A stretch of DNA of 64,000 nucleotides from HXMU1420-13 sp965249965 (GTDB taxonomy: Bacteria > Bacteroidota > Rhodothermia > Balneolales > Balneolaceae), in the NCBI GenBank assembly GCA_965249965.1, contig OZ252262.1:2480001-2544000 (forward strand). The letters are read 5' to 3'. The translations under genes and the position numbers were made by a program. Within the stretch, counting starts at the first letter, position 1; the number at the start of each line of letters is the position of its first letter. Positions 17,811 through 26,369 of the stretch are shown here, in pieces. The notes under the pieces are model-generated. The model was not told where the DNA came from and ran no database searches. It saw nothing but the letters and a program-made list of their open reading frames with translations.

Positions 17811-19210
17811 TTTATCAAGATCGATTTTAACCAACGAATATCGGATGGCTTAATAACTCTGCCTATATATAAGATGCCTGAAAAAATGATGGCACCAAGA
17901 ACGGCTTCAATTAACCCATGTAAGTGAATGAACGATGAAGCAAAGTACAATGAGATTCCAAATCCAAGTGCAGCAAAAAATTCTAAGATATAACTGAATT
18001 TTAAATATTGTCTAAACCAATAAAAACAAAATCCTGCAATTACGAATTCACCTAAAGCTACCGATAAACCAACCGCAGCAGCGTCGAAATAAATTGCGGA
18101 AATAACGATTGAAATGATTGCAAGAATGCCACCTACTGAGGTTGCAATAAAAAATTTCGAGTCTTTTCCAATGGCAACCAATCCATGCGAAAACATACTA
18201 TTTTGAAAAGTGAAGAATAAAAACAAACTCAGCGAAACAATAATAATGGCTGAATTAGCAAATTCTTCGCCATACAGTAGGTGAGATATCTCGGTGGCGC
18301 CAATTGCAATACTTAGGGAGATAGCACCACCAATTACAAGCATAATTCTACTTGTATGCTCCATATTTTTAGTAGCAGTTTCTTCCGATTCGCTCCAATA
18401 CTTAGATAGATTTGGAATGAGTAATTGGACGAATAGTCGATCGAAAAGCATGCCGATAATAATCACTTTATATGCCGCACTAAATAAACCTGCATCGGCT
18501 GTTGAGATATACACACCTATTACAATGGGGGGTAACAGCTGAACTATTTGAGCAAATAACAATCCTGAACCAACAGAAGATGATGCTTTAAATAAGTTTC
18601 TAAAAACTGTTAAACCACTTATTTCCCATTTAAATGCTTTCTGACGTAAAGCGAGGATAAAAATTGAGATTGCAGCTACGAAAAAACTAAGTACATAGAT
18701 CTTAGGAAGTTGATCAATATCAGCAATACTTTTTACTGCAAGAATGGCCCCAATGGCATAAATTGCCGTATGTACAGTTCTCGAATAGGCATTAATTCCA
18801 TACTGTTGATCGCCTACAAAATACCATTCAATTAAAATCGCATGTGCCAATAATGCCACTGAAAAACCTTTTGTAAGTTGAAGAAGTAATGGATCTGCAA
18901 TAATAAAAGGTAGAATAAACCAGGTTATACAAAAGATAATTGTCGCCAAGAGAACTCTTGCGAATAAAATGTCTGTAGGTGTAAATGCACGTTTAGAAGG
19001 AGATTTAGCAACTTCTCTATTTCCGATATTATATAAACCAAAATCTGCGAAATACACACTGTACCCCAAATAAGATAGAGCAATAGTTACAAGGCCATAT
19101 CCTTCTGCACCTAAGGTTCGTGTTAAGTATATAGTGGTAACAAAGGCAAAGCTTTTACTCAGAATATCGCCGGAGACTATTTTTGCTATTTTATTTGATA
19201 AGTGCGTCAA
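17807..19210 (-). CDS. Oligosaccharide flippase (Wzx/MATE-like, polysaccharide biosynthesis)
   Basis: 467 residues and about 12-14 membrane segments, with the start typical of this group: SGDILSKSFAFVTTIYLTR, then LGAEGYGLVTIA. It would flip an undecaprenyl-linked oligosaccharide across the inner membrane. Its start is a TTG overlapping the upstream stop (TTGA), and its 3' end overlaps the deacetylase gene. Flanked on both sides by glycan genes. Confidence 0.85.
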   Translation of the reverse strand: MTHLSNKIAKIVSGDILSKSFAFVTTIYLTRTLGAEGYGLVTIALSYLGYSVYFADFGLYNIGNREVAKSPSKRAFTPTDILFARVLLATIIFCITWFILPFIIADPLLLQLTKGFSVALLAHAILIEWYFVGDQQYGINAYSRTVHTAIYAIGAILAVKSIADIDQLPKIYVLSFFVAAISIFILALRQKAFKWEISGLTVFRNLFKASSSVGSGLLFAQIVQLLPPIVIGVYISTADAGLFSAAYKVIIIGMLFDRLFVQLLIPNLSKYWSESEETATKNMEHTSRIMLVIGGAISLSIAIGATEISHLLYGEEFANSAIIIVSLSLFLFFTFQNSMFSHGLVAIGKDSKFFIATSVGGILAIISIVISAIYFDAAAVGLSVALGEFVIAGFCFYWFRQYLKFSYILEFFAALGFGISLYFASSFIHLHGLIEAVLGAIIFSGILYIGRVIKPSDIRWLKSILIK

Positions 19211-20217
19211 TGTTCAGCTATCAGTTTTTTAAGGATATGCTTGAACTCAACCTGATCGGAAAATAAATGGACCTGTTGCATGTCTTCCTTATCGTGTAAA
19301 CCTCCAAGGCGTGGTGCCACTATCATTCGGTTGTAAGCCAGCGATAATTCTACCCCTCCAGAGGTAGTAATTTCCTCAAAATTAAATGGACAAATATCAA
19401 ATGAACTCATGATAAACGGCAGGTCGTTTTCGTCCACAAATCCGGGTACATAATACAGCCAGTCTAGCTTCTCTGCATAAGATAAAAGCGTACGATGTAA
19501 TTCAGATTGTCCTTTTTTCACGTAGCCAAAAATCAGGTAAACAAAATTATCGTCAATCTCTTTGAGTAGTTTTATAGTTGTTAAGAAATTCTTGTAATTG
19601 CTAATGGCACCAACAGAACCCAATACTTTTTTTGTAGGATGTAATTTGAGACCAAATTTTTCAAATAGATAAGAGTGAGCCTCGTCACGCTTTTTTAATT
19701 CTGCTGGGAATTTTGGATGTGCATAAACTTCAATCTTATTTTTGTCGCAATCATAAAATTGGGAAACTTCATTAATGACATACTCCGAATGCACGAGAAT
19801 TAAATCTGCTTTACTGGCCATCCATTTATGTAGAATTTGATGGATCGAAAGCCATTTCCCGTCATGAGGTTTAAGATTATGTATGGTCCAGACTAATTTT
19901 CCGCCAAATAATTTATACTTCCAAAGGCATAGAATTTTATAAACCATGCCAAATGCTGATTTATAATCTTGAAATTCTAACCAATGATAATGTAGAATAC
20001 TTTTAGACTTTGTGAATCTGAACAGTACTAGTTTCCAGTGTTGCAGCGCTGAAATACTTTTAATTTTTATATCTGGATTTGACGCAATTAGTGATGCATA
20101 CAGCAAATGTAAATAATCGGTATTAGGGTAGTTATACCTGATTTTTGGTACTACAAAAACCTGTTCATAAGAAGGTAACACTTTTGTAAAAAGTGCATGA
20201 AGAGAATGAGCCGTCAT
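19207..20217 (-). CDS. Glycosyltransferase (GT4-like)
   Basis: 336 residues. The N-terminal half has HYHWLEFQDYK and WTIHNLKPH (acceptor domain), and the C-terminal half has VLGSVGAISNYKN, VPGFVDENDLPFIMSSFDIC and a donor-binding region with TTSGGVELSLAYNRMIVAP. This is the GT-B, family 4 pattern, with a retaining mechanism expected. It lies between the PorV/PorQ genes (15-nt gap) and the flippase (4-nt overlap). Sugar donor unknown. Confidence 0.8.
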   Translation of the reverse strand: MTAHSLHALFTKVLPSYEQVFVVPKIRYNYPNTDYLHLLYASLIASNPDIKIKSISALQHWKLVLFRFTKSKSILHYHWLEFQDYKSAFGMVYKILCLWKYKLFGGKLVWTIHNLKPHDGKWLSIHQILHKWMASKADLILVHSEYVINEVSQFYDCDKNKIEVYAHPKFPAELKKRDEAHSYLFEKFGLKLHPTKKVLGSVGAISNYKNFLTTIKLLKEIDDNFVYLIFGYVKKGQSELHRTLLSYAEKLDWLYYVPGFVDENDLPFIMSSFDICPFNFEEITTSGGVELSLAYNRMIVAPRLGGLHDKEDMQQVHLFSDQVEFKHILKKLIAEH

Positions 20218-20232
20218 TCAGTGTAATCGTAC

Positions 20233-21171
20233 TTACAATTGATATTGAAGTCCGATGGAATGTACAGTTCCAAAACCTGTATTGAAAGGAATCAACGCAT
20301 AATTAAACGTTACTTTTTCAGTGATGAACCCAAGTCCAAAAGAATAGGGGCGAACATTATCTTGTGTCTTATACCCGGTGTTGACTCGAACTACCTCTGA
20401 AACCAATAAGGAAAGTCCCAGATTGAAATAAGATTCGGAGGGATTGAAATTCTGATTGTCCAGGATGGATTCATTCATTGGATGTACCCAATCAGCCATT
20501 AAAGTAGCTAATATTGGGAGATTAGGACTCTTTCCATGAACAAATTCCAGAACATCCATAGAAACTCCAACATTGAAACTGGTTGGCAATTCAGTAGCAA
20601 CCTGATCAAGTTTTTCCATTTCACCCATATTAAGTATAGAAGCACCCCATCGAAGTCTTTCATCAAGCAACTCACCAGCTAACCCTATATTGAAAGCATA
20701 ACCATTCGCTCGAAATGGGAAGACCTCTTCGTTTAGATAATGACCAGCTATTCCAGCTTTTAAAATTTTAAAATCATAAGCATAGGCTCCCGAAATTGAT
20801 AAATACTGAATGCTAAATTCACCATTAGATTCACCGGGATTGTTACGCTGTTCAAAACCGGAAATCCCAGAAGTATAAAATGAAAAAGCAATGGAACGGT
20901 TGCCTTTTTTTAGGTTAATACCACCAAAAAGGTTATCAGAATCTGCTATCCAACTTGTATAACCAAGGCTAATAGTAGGGCGATTTTGCATAACCAAAAG
21001 AGCTGGGTTGGTATACATCGAGGAGGAACCATTTGGTGTTGCCACAGTAGCTTCTGAGATAGACAGTTCAGTAGCAGTTGGCCCAACTTCAAGGAGTTGA
21101 AGACCACTTGACTGCGCATATAATGAACTGCTCAACACGGCTAAAAAGATGGGAATTAATAATGCTCTCAT
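20233..21171 (-). CDS. PorV/PorQ-family outer-membrane beta-barrel protein (PorQ-like)
   Basis: 312 residues with a signal peptide (cleavage near SLYAQ, residue 19). A conserved N-terminal segment follows (EVGPTATELSISEATVAT, then SSMYTNPALL), and the rest is alternating amphipathic strands ending in a hydrophobic/aromatic residue pattern (SIGLQYQL), as in outer-membrane barrels. PorV and PorQ belong to the type IX secretion system, where PorV shuttles cargo to the attachment complex. Length and the TNPALL segment fit this family, but PorV versus PorQ cannot be told. Its start overlaps the sister gene upstream (ATGA). Confidence 0.7.
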   Translation of the reverse strand: MRALLIPIFLAVLSSSLYAQSSGLQLLEVGPTATELSISEATVATPNGSSSMYTNPALLVMQNRPTISLGYTSWIADSDNLFGGINLKKGNRSIAFSFYTSGISGFEQRNNPGESNGEFSIQYLSISGAYAYDFKILKAGIAGHYLNEEVFPFRANGYAFNIGLAGELLDERLRWGASILNMGEMEKLDQVATELPTSFNVGVSMDVLEFVHGKSPNLPILATLMADWVHPMNESILDNQNFNPSESYFNLGLSLLVSEVVRVNTGYKTQDNVRPYSFGLGFITEKVTFNYALIPFNTGFGTVHSIGLQYQL

Positions 21172-22205
21172 AAGTTTATACGGATTGCGACAACATGAAT
21201 ATTTGAAACCCCATAGGGCTCTTTAACGAAAGCATAATCTATCGATGGAGCGAATGAATCGAAAGGAAGATGAACGGAAAATCCAGAGCTAAAAGATCCG
21301 CTACCCGACACTTTTGTATCGGATACTCGATATCCGCCTCTAAGCGTGAATCGCTCATGAGCCTTCCATGAAGTACCGATTTTTAAAGAACCAGTGCTCG
21401 TTGTGATACTAGATAAATCGTAAATGGTAATCGGATTTCCTGTTTGATCCACAAATAGAGAAACTTCTGAAACCTCACTACCAAAGATGAATAATTCATA
21501 TTCACCAACGATTGCCAGACTTTCCATTTGATAGGAAAGTGCCCATTTTAATCGTGTTGGGAAGTTATTAACCACATTTCTCGACTGACTTTGCCCATAC
21601 AACTCACTCGAATTCCAGGTATAGTTAGCGAACATATCCTGAACAGTAATTCCAAGATTTAAATGATTACCAATCAGGTACAAAAATCCAAGATCAACAC
21701 CAACAGCGGTCGCAGCTGAAACTTCTTTATGATAGTTTGCATAATTGAGTTTAAAACTAACTCCTCCATAAAAACGGTCACTAAATCTCAACCCAAAAGA
21801 CGTATTAAGCTGATATTCTGAAATGTCAAAAGTGCCTAAAGAATAGCCGCTTAAAGATCGTTCATCAATGTTTGTTACACCGCTTCGTATAAGTCCTATA
21901 TAAATTCCTGCATTAGGTGGAAGCTGAAATGTTGAACCAATTGTTTGATATACGCGATCAAAATCTAAGGCCGAGACCGACATATCCACTTGATTACCAC
22001 TTGCTTTAAAAGCGGCAAGTGAAGGATTGTAATAAGGATAAATGCCTTCAAAAGTTGATGCTGCCATTGCGTTGGAAACACCCATAGCACGAGGACCAAA
22101 TCCCAAACTCAATGCATTACCTGCGAAGCCACCATTTTGAGCCAAAACCGAGTTAAAAGGCACAAAGAGAATAACCAACAATGCAATTACAGATATCTGT
22201 CTCAT
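21168..22205 (-). CDS. PorV/PorQ-family outer-membrane beta-barrel protein
   Basis: 345 residues. A signal peptide ending near VLAQ is followed by ALSLGFGPRAMGVSNAMAA and IYPYYNPSLAAF, the N-terminal block of PorV/PorQ proteins. The C-terminal half is barrel-like and ends in VVAIRINL. The RAMG segment is the classic start of PorV. It forms a tandem pair with the gene at 20233-21171 (4-nt overlap), possibly an old duplication. It sits behind a secreted protein with a FlgD-like tail, the sort of cargo or accessory such barrels handle. Confidence 0.75.
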   Translation of the reverse strand: MRQISVIALLVILFVPFNSVLAQNGGFAGNALSLGFGPRAMGVSNAMAASTFEGIYPYYNPSLAAFKASGNQVDMSVSALDFDRVYQTIGSTFQLPPNAGIYIGLIRSGVTNIDERSLSGYSLGTFDISEYQLNTSFGLRFSDRFYGGVSFKLNYANYHKEVSAATAVGVDLGFLYLIGNHLNLGITVQDMFANYTWNSSELYGQSQSRNVVNNFPTRLKWALSYQMESLAIVGEYELFIFGSEVSEVSLFVDQTGNPITIYDLSSITTSTGSLKIGTSWKAHERFTLRGGYRVSDTKVSGSGSFSSGFSVHLPFDSFAPSIDYAFVKEPYGVSNIHVVAIRINL

Positions 22206-23791
22206 TCTATTAATAAGATTTTCCCATCGATGGTTTCGTTTGATGTTTCAATGAGATAGAAATAAGGCCCGTTTGCAACATTACGGCCATAATTATCAAC
22301 ACCATTCCAAATCGCTTCATACGAACCCGGAGTAAAGAACGTATCTTCAACTTCACGTACTAAGTTCATGGCAAAATCAAATATTCTCACTTTTACATTT
22401 CCGGCATTTTCAAGATCAAATCGAATTCGTACTAATTCATGTTGATTAGGAGAGTATGGATTTGGATAAGCATAAGCAGATACTGTTTTTGCATTCTGAT
22501 CGTACGTATTACCACCTGACAAAGGGAAATTCACTCTGGTAATTTCCCAGGTATTGCCATAATCATCTGTGGAAATCAAGCCATCTGAAGTTCCAAACCA
22601 CACACGATTTGTTGTAGTTGCTGCAGATTGAAACTCAGCGGTTGATTTCAAAAAAGTATTAGCGCTTTTGATCTGGGCAGACTGAATCCAGGAATCACCA
22701 CCATCATCTGAAATAAATAGTCCGTTTTCACCGGCTGCAAAGACATATCCATCTTTAAAGGTTATTCCTAAAATTTTCTGGCCAATTAATCGCTGGGTAA
22801 ATGTACGGCCTCCATCTTCTGAATAAACAATTCCAAATCTATCCTGACCTTGAAATATCGATCCAGTGCTTTCCGCCAACCAATTTGTCATCCAGACTCT
22901 TCCTGTGCTTGTATCTTCCTGAATTTCAATAATCCATCGTGCCAGCAGTCCATTCGAAGTATTGTTAAAGCTTACATTTCTCCAGCTTATGCTATCGATA
23001 GGAGCGGTTAGTGCATTTTCTGAAACATTAATTCCACCGGCACTTCCGTACCAAACTCTGTTTTGCGAGTCTATATGAACAGCAAATCCTTTTAAATTAT
23101 CATCCTCAACGCTGTTGTAAATATTTTCGCTTTCAACGCAGGATCCATTATTAACCTCAATGCAATCGAACCAGAAATAGTCATCGCGCTCGGGAGTTAG
23201 TTCTCGAACACCGAAGGGGGGAAGCACAACTCGCTCCCAGGATATACCTAAATCTGTGCTCCGTAATAAACCAGATGCCCAGTTTGCTGAAAAAATCACC
23301 TCATTTTTAAAAGCCACGTTATATGGTGGAGATTGTTCAGGAACAATTATTCTTTTGCGAGCATAACTAACTCCTCCATAAGTGAAAGTTGTATCACCTT
23401 CAACAAAACGATCAAGTAGGAAGTCGCTAAAACGCCAGGTTTCACCACCATCAATAGAAATGTAATATCCGAACCCGGCAGGTTGTGGACCGGCTGTAGT
23501 TTGCGAAGTAAAGCCTAATCCTGCAACTACTGTGTCCCGATTCACATCAATAGAAAATACTCGCGCTACACCGTTATCAATGCTGTCTATGCCTGTTGGT
23601 CGAAACCATTCTGGCGAATTTTCAACATTTCGATTTAGTGCCGGACTAATCCACAGTGTATCTCCAGTTGCTGCTATTGAGGAAATACCGTTTTGCCGAA
23701 TTCCATTAAATTGAGAATTCATTGGACCCACAACCTGAGCAATACCGGGTACATACATCAATATGAAAAGAAGAAAAGTGCCTATTTTCAT
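22202..23791 (-). CDS. Secreted propeller-like (BNR/sialidase-type) protein with FlgD-like C-terminus
   Basis: 529 residues. A signal peptide is followed by several Asp-box-like motifs (YYISIDGGETWRF, LRSTDLGISWERV, YSEDGGRTFT, FISDDGGDSWI, STDDYGNTWEI), the repeats of a sialidase-type beta-propeller. A C-terminal domain of about 75 residues (YPNPYSPNQ, then VKVRIFDF and WNGVDNYGRNVANGPY) is FlgD-Ig-like, the tail often found on secreted proteins of Bacteroidota/Ignavibacteria. It is probably a surface or secreted protein with no obvious catalytic site. It overlaps both neighbours by 4 nt. Confidence 0.72.
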   Translation of the reverse strand: MKIGTFLLFILMYVPGIAQVVGPMNSQFNGIRQNGISSIAATGDTLWISPALNRNVENSPEWFRPTGIDSIDNGVARVFSIDVNRDTVVAGLGFTSQTTAGPQPAGFGYYISIDGGETWRFSDFLLDRFVEGDTTFTYGGVSYARKRIIVPEQSPPYNVAFKNEVIFSANWASGLLRSTDLGISWERVVLPPFGVRELTPERDDYFWFDCIEVNNGSCVESENIYNSVEDDNLKGFAVHIDSQNRVWYGSAGGINVSENALTAPIDSISWRNVSFNNTSNGLLARWIIEIQEDTSTGRVWMTNWLAESTGSIFQGQDRFGIVYSEDGGRTFTQRLIGQKILGITFKDGYVFAAGENGLFISDDGGDSWIQSAQIKSANTFLKSTAEFQSAATTTNRVWFGTSDGLISTDDYGNTWEITRVNFPLSGGNTYDQNAKTVSAYAYPNPYSPNQHELVRIRFDLENAGNVKVRIFDFAMNLVREVEDTFFTPGSYEAIWNGVDNYGRNVANGPYFYLIETSNETIDGKILLIE

Positions 23792-24594
23792 TGATTATTA
23801 GTGATTTTAAAGGTCGTACGAGTTGTGTCACTATAAATGCCACCTTGATCAACTGCGAAATATTCTATAAAAAATGATTGAGTTTCTCTTCCAGGAACTG
23901 CTCCAATTGGGAAAGTGATGGAATACACAGAATCTGCAGCTTGAGCATCATTATAAGTAAGACCATCATCGAACATTTCGAAAGGGCTATCCGGAACATC
24001 AGCACCAAAAATATCAAGTATGCGAACAAGAACCCGGTCGATTGTGGCTTGCCCGTCTGCATCAGTAACTTTGGCAATAAACTGAGTTAAAAACTCTCCC
24101 TCTGCAGGTCTATTTACTTCTGCCGGATTATTAACAAGAAGAATTTCTGGTCTCGCATTTGAAAAACCAAGCAACTCGATGTTTTGCTCAGCCACAGTAC
24201 TATTACCCTGATCATCAAAGGCATAGATTTGCACACTATAATTTTTGAATTCTGTTGTCGAAGTATTTAAATCGATGGTAGCTGTAAAACTATCTGAATC
24301 GGTTGGCGCTAACAGTCCTGAAGTTATGAACTCTCTATTGGTAATATCGGTAACCACATAACTTGGGAGTTCACTGCTACCTTCCAGCAGTATGTCGGCA
24401 TCTAATTGAACGGTTATCGTCGTGTCTTTATAACCATCAGTATCTAAAGTGAATTGTACCTTCGATGGGTTTGCATTTATTGAATTAATAATCGGTAATT
24501 CAGTTATTCCAGTATCCGGACTACCAGTGCTATCGCAAGCGACGTAGGTGAATGATAAAAGGATAAGTAGTGATGAATAGAGAGGGGTTCTCAA
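23788..24594 (-). CDS. Lipoprotein, Ig-like domains, first gene of glycan/PorV operon
   Basis: 268 residues. A signal peptide ends in YVAC (Cys20), so it is a lipoprotein. Two Ig/cadherin-like stretches follow (about 30-135 and 140-265), with the pattern VTDADGQATIDRV and YFAVDQGG. No known enzyme. The start is TTG, the only possible start upstream of the signal peptide. It heads an eight-gene run with 4-nt overlaps. The divergent 314-bp gap on its other side holds the trp leader. Confidence 0.65.
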   Translation of the reverse strand: MRTPLYSSLLILLSFTYVACDSTGSPDTGITELPIINSINANPSKVQFTLDTDGYKDTTITVQLDADILLEGSSELPSYVVTDITNREFITSGLLAPTDSDSFTATIDLNTSTTEFKNYSVQIYAFDDQGNSTVAEQNIELLGFSNARPEILLVNNPAEVNRPAEGEFLTQFIAKVTDADGQATIDRVLVRILDIFGADVPDSPFEMFDDGLTYNDAQAADSVYSITFPIGAVPGRETQSFFIEYFAVDQGGIYSDTTRTTFKITNNQ

Positions 24595-24692
24595 AGCTAA
24601 AGATCTACCAAATTTTTGGAATGCAATGTTACGGATAAGCCATCCTCAAATCCACTACGAAGTTATTAACCAGAAATTGTTGTAAATGTAGA

Positions 24693-24723
24693 TTGATTTT
24701 AGAAAAAGGCAGGTTTATATTCG
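24693..24723 (+). promoter_or_regulatory. trp operon promoter
   Basis: TTG (24693-24695), a 20-nt spacer, then TATATTCG (24716-24723) fits the Bacteroidota-type TTTG-N19..21-TAnnTTTG pattern with one mismatch in the second element. The same DNA also fits a TTGATT-N17-TATATT reading. Transcription would start at about 24728-24731, at or next to the trpL ATG (24731), so the leader peptide mRNA is probably leaderless; no Shine-Dalgarno is present. Confidence 0.6.
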
Positions 24724-24730
24724 TCACGCA

Positions 24731-24805
24731 ATGCAATTTCAATCACAAAATATCACAAATTGGTGGTGGCTAACTGTAAAATCTACAGCGGGCATTGTGT
24801 GTTAA
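24731..24805 (+). CDS. trpL: trp leader peptide, 24 residues with three consecutive Trp
   Basis: An ATG-initiated ORF of 24 codons ends at TAA (24803-24805), upstream of trpE. It contains TGG TGG TGG at 24761-24769 (residues 11-13), in the segment ITNWWWLTVK. Three Trp codons in a row in a short ORF just before trpE is the hallmark of ribosome-mediated attenuation. Antiterminator arm 1 (24785-24792) lies inside this ORF, 15 nt past the last Trp codon and just before the stop, the spacing such a switch needs. It is too short for usual gene finders. Established for enteric trp operons; direct here only as sequence. Confidence 0.85.
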   Translation: MQFQSQNITNWWWLTVKSTAGIVC

Positions 24806-24841
24806 ATTGCGCATAAGAAATTTTTATTACATACCCGCTGT
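24785..24841 (+). promoter_or_regulatory. trp antiterminator
   Basis: ACAGCGGG (24785-24792) is perfectly complementary (8 bp) to CCCGCTGT (24834-24841). The second arm overlaps the first arm of the terminator hairpin (24833-24839), so the two structures exclude each other. A ribosome stalled on the Trp codons would leave 24785-24792 free to pair; one at the leader stop would cover it. Confidence 0.8.
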
Positions 24842-24867
24842 TCGCACCGAAGAGTGGGTTTTTTTTT
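24833..24867 (+). terminator. trp attenuator (Rho-independent terminator)
   Basis: ACCCGCT (24833-24839) pairs with AGTGGGT (24853-24859), 7 bp with one G-U. An inner 4-bp stem TTCG/CGAA (24841-24844, 24848-24851) extends the hairpin over a CAC loop. Nine T residues (24859-24867) follow. trpE begins 42 nt further on. Confidence 0.88.
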
Positions 24868-24908
24868 GAAATTCACTCCGTAACAGTGAGTTCAAAACCC
24901 ATAAATAA

Positions 24909-26369
24909 TTGGACAAAAAGACTTTTTTATCACTTGCTAAAAACTACACAGCAATTCCTGTTTTTAAAAGGTTGCTAGCTGATGTTATTACCCCTGTATC
25001 GTTATTTCTGCACGTCAGAGAAAACGCGACTAATCCTTTCCTTTTAGAATCGGTTGAAGGCGGTGAGCAGTTAGCCAGATATTCCTTTATTGGGAGTAAT
25101 CCATATCAGGTATTAACTTTCGACGGTGAAAGATTAGAATTGACAAAATCAGGAAAAACTGAAGCGATCAACGATGGGTATTTCGAAACATTAAGTCGCT
25201 TAACAACGGCATACTCAGAACCAGATATTCCCGATTTACCCAGACTAACAGGCGGTGCGGTTGGATTTTCCACGTATGATACCTTCAGATTGGTTGAGCA
25301 TTTACCAAATACACCACCTGACACCCTGCATTTACCGGAAGCTGTTTGGGGGTTTTATGATGAGATTTATGCGTTCGACCATGTAAAACATCAGGTAGTT
25401 TTAATTAAAACTGTATTCATCGATGAAAAGACTGATTTAGAACTGGCGTATTCGGATGCTGTGGATGCATTGGACAATATGGAGATTGCCGCCACAAACG
25501 GGTCTGTTGAAAAGCGATCATTTAAAATTTATCCGGATAGTTTGACCAGCAATATGCAGAAAGCATATTTCGAAGAAGTTGTGGAGAAGTCTAAAAACTA
25601 TATCTACGAGGGTGATATTTTTCAGGTAGTACTTTCACAGCGATTTGAAGCAGATATGGAGGGTGATGCTTTTATGCTATATCGAGCCCTTCGAATGGTG
25701 AATCCATCACCTTATTTATTCTTTCTGGATTTTGAAGATTTTCAACTTGTTGGCTCATCACCCGAAGTGCTTGTAAGTGTACAGGATCGCAGAGCTAAAG
25801 TCTTGCCCATTGCGGGAACAAGACCTCGAGGTAAGTCACATGCAGAGGATATTGCGCTGGAAGAAGATTTACTTGCCGATCCAAAAGAGCTGGCGGAACA
25901 CGTAATGTTGGTAGATTTGGGTAGAAATGATTTATCACGTGTTTGCAAAGCCGGTACGGTTAAACTAGTCCGCGACCATGTAATTGAGCGTTATTCGCAT
26001 GTAATGCATATTGTAAGTGAAGTTCAGGGCGATTTAGATGAATCCAATACTTCTGTCGATGCACTCATGCAGTGTTTTCCTGCGGGAACAGTGAGTGGTG
26101 CTCCCAAAATCAGAGCAATGGAAATCATTGATGAGTTTGAGCCAACTAAGCGCGGAATTTATGCCGGTGCGGTTGGGTATTTTGATTTCTCTGGCAATAT
26201 GGACACCTGTATTGCCATAAGAACCATGGTTGTTGCAAGCAACAAAGTGTACATTCAGGCGGGTGCTGGAATTGTCGCGGACAGCGATCCGCAAAAAGAA
26301 TTTGAAGAAACTCAAAACAAAGCAGGAGCGTTAGTTCAGGCTTTAAGTATTGCATTAGACATCCAATGA
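24909..26369 (+). CDS. trpE: Anthranilate synthase component I
   Basis: 486 residues. LLESVE (45-50) is the feedback-inhibition site that binds tryptophan. The chorismate-binding domain has FQVVLSQRF, PSPYLFFL, TVSGAPKIRAMEI and the C-terminal IRTMVV...QAGAGIVADS. With TrpG it makes anthranilate from chorismate and glutamine. The start is TTG 42 nt past the attenuator T-tract. Its stop overlaps the trpS ATG (ATGA). Confidence 0.96.
   Translation: MDKKTFLSLAKNYTAIPVFKRLLADVITPVSLFLHVRENATNPFLLESVEGGEQLARYSFIGSNPYQVLTFDGERLELTKSGKTEAINDGYFETLSRLTTAYSEPDIPDLPRLTGGAVGFSTYDTFRLVEHLPNTPPDTLHLPEAVWGFYDEIYAFDHVKHQVVLIKTVFIDEKTDLELAYSDAVDALDNMEIAATNGSVEKRSFKIYPDSLTSNMQKAYFEEVVEKSKNYIYEGDIFQVVLSQRFEADMEGDAFMLYRALRMVNPSPYLFFLDFEDFQLVGSSPEVLVSVQDRRAKVLPIAGTRPRGKSHAEDIALEEDLLADPKELAEHVMLVDLGRNDLSRVCKAGTVKLVRDHVIERYSHVMHIVSEVQGDLDESNTSVDALMQCFPAGTVSGAPKIRAMEIIDEFEPTKRGIYAGAVGYFDFSGNMDTCIAIRTMVVASNKVYIQAGAGIVADSDPQKEFEETQNKAGALVQALSIALDIQ

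Noticed and set aside
24586..24602. TAGCTTTG on the minus strand, a match to the TAnnTTTG promoter element at the start of the lipoprotein gene
   Set aside because: It overlaps the TTG start codon and has no TTG element 19-21 nt upstream, so it would put the RNA start inside the signal peptide.
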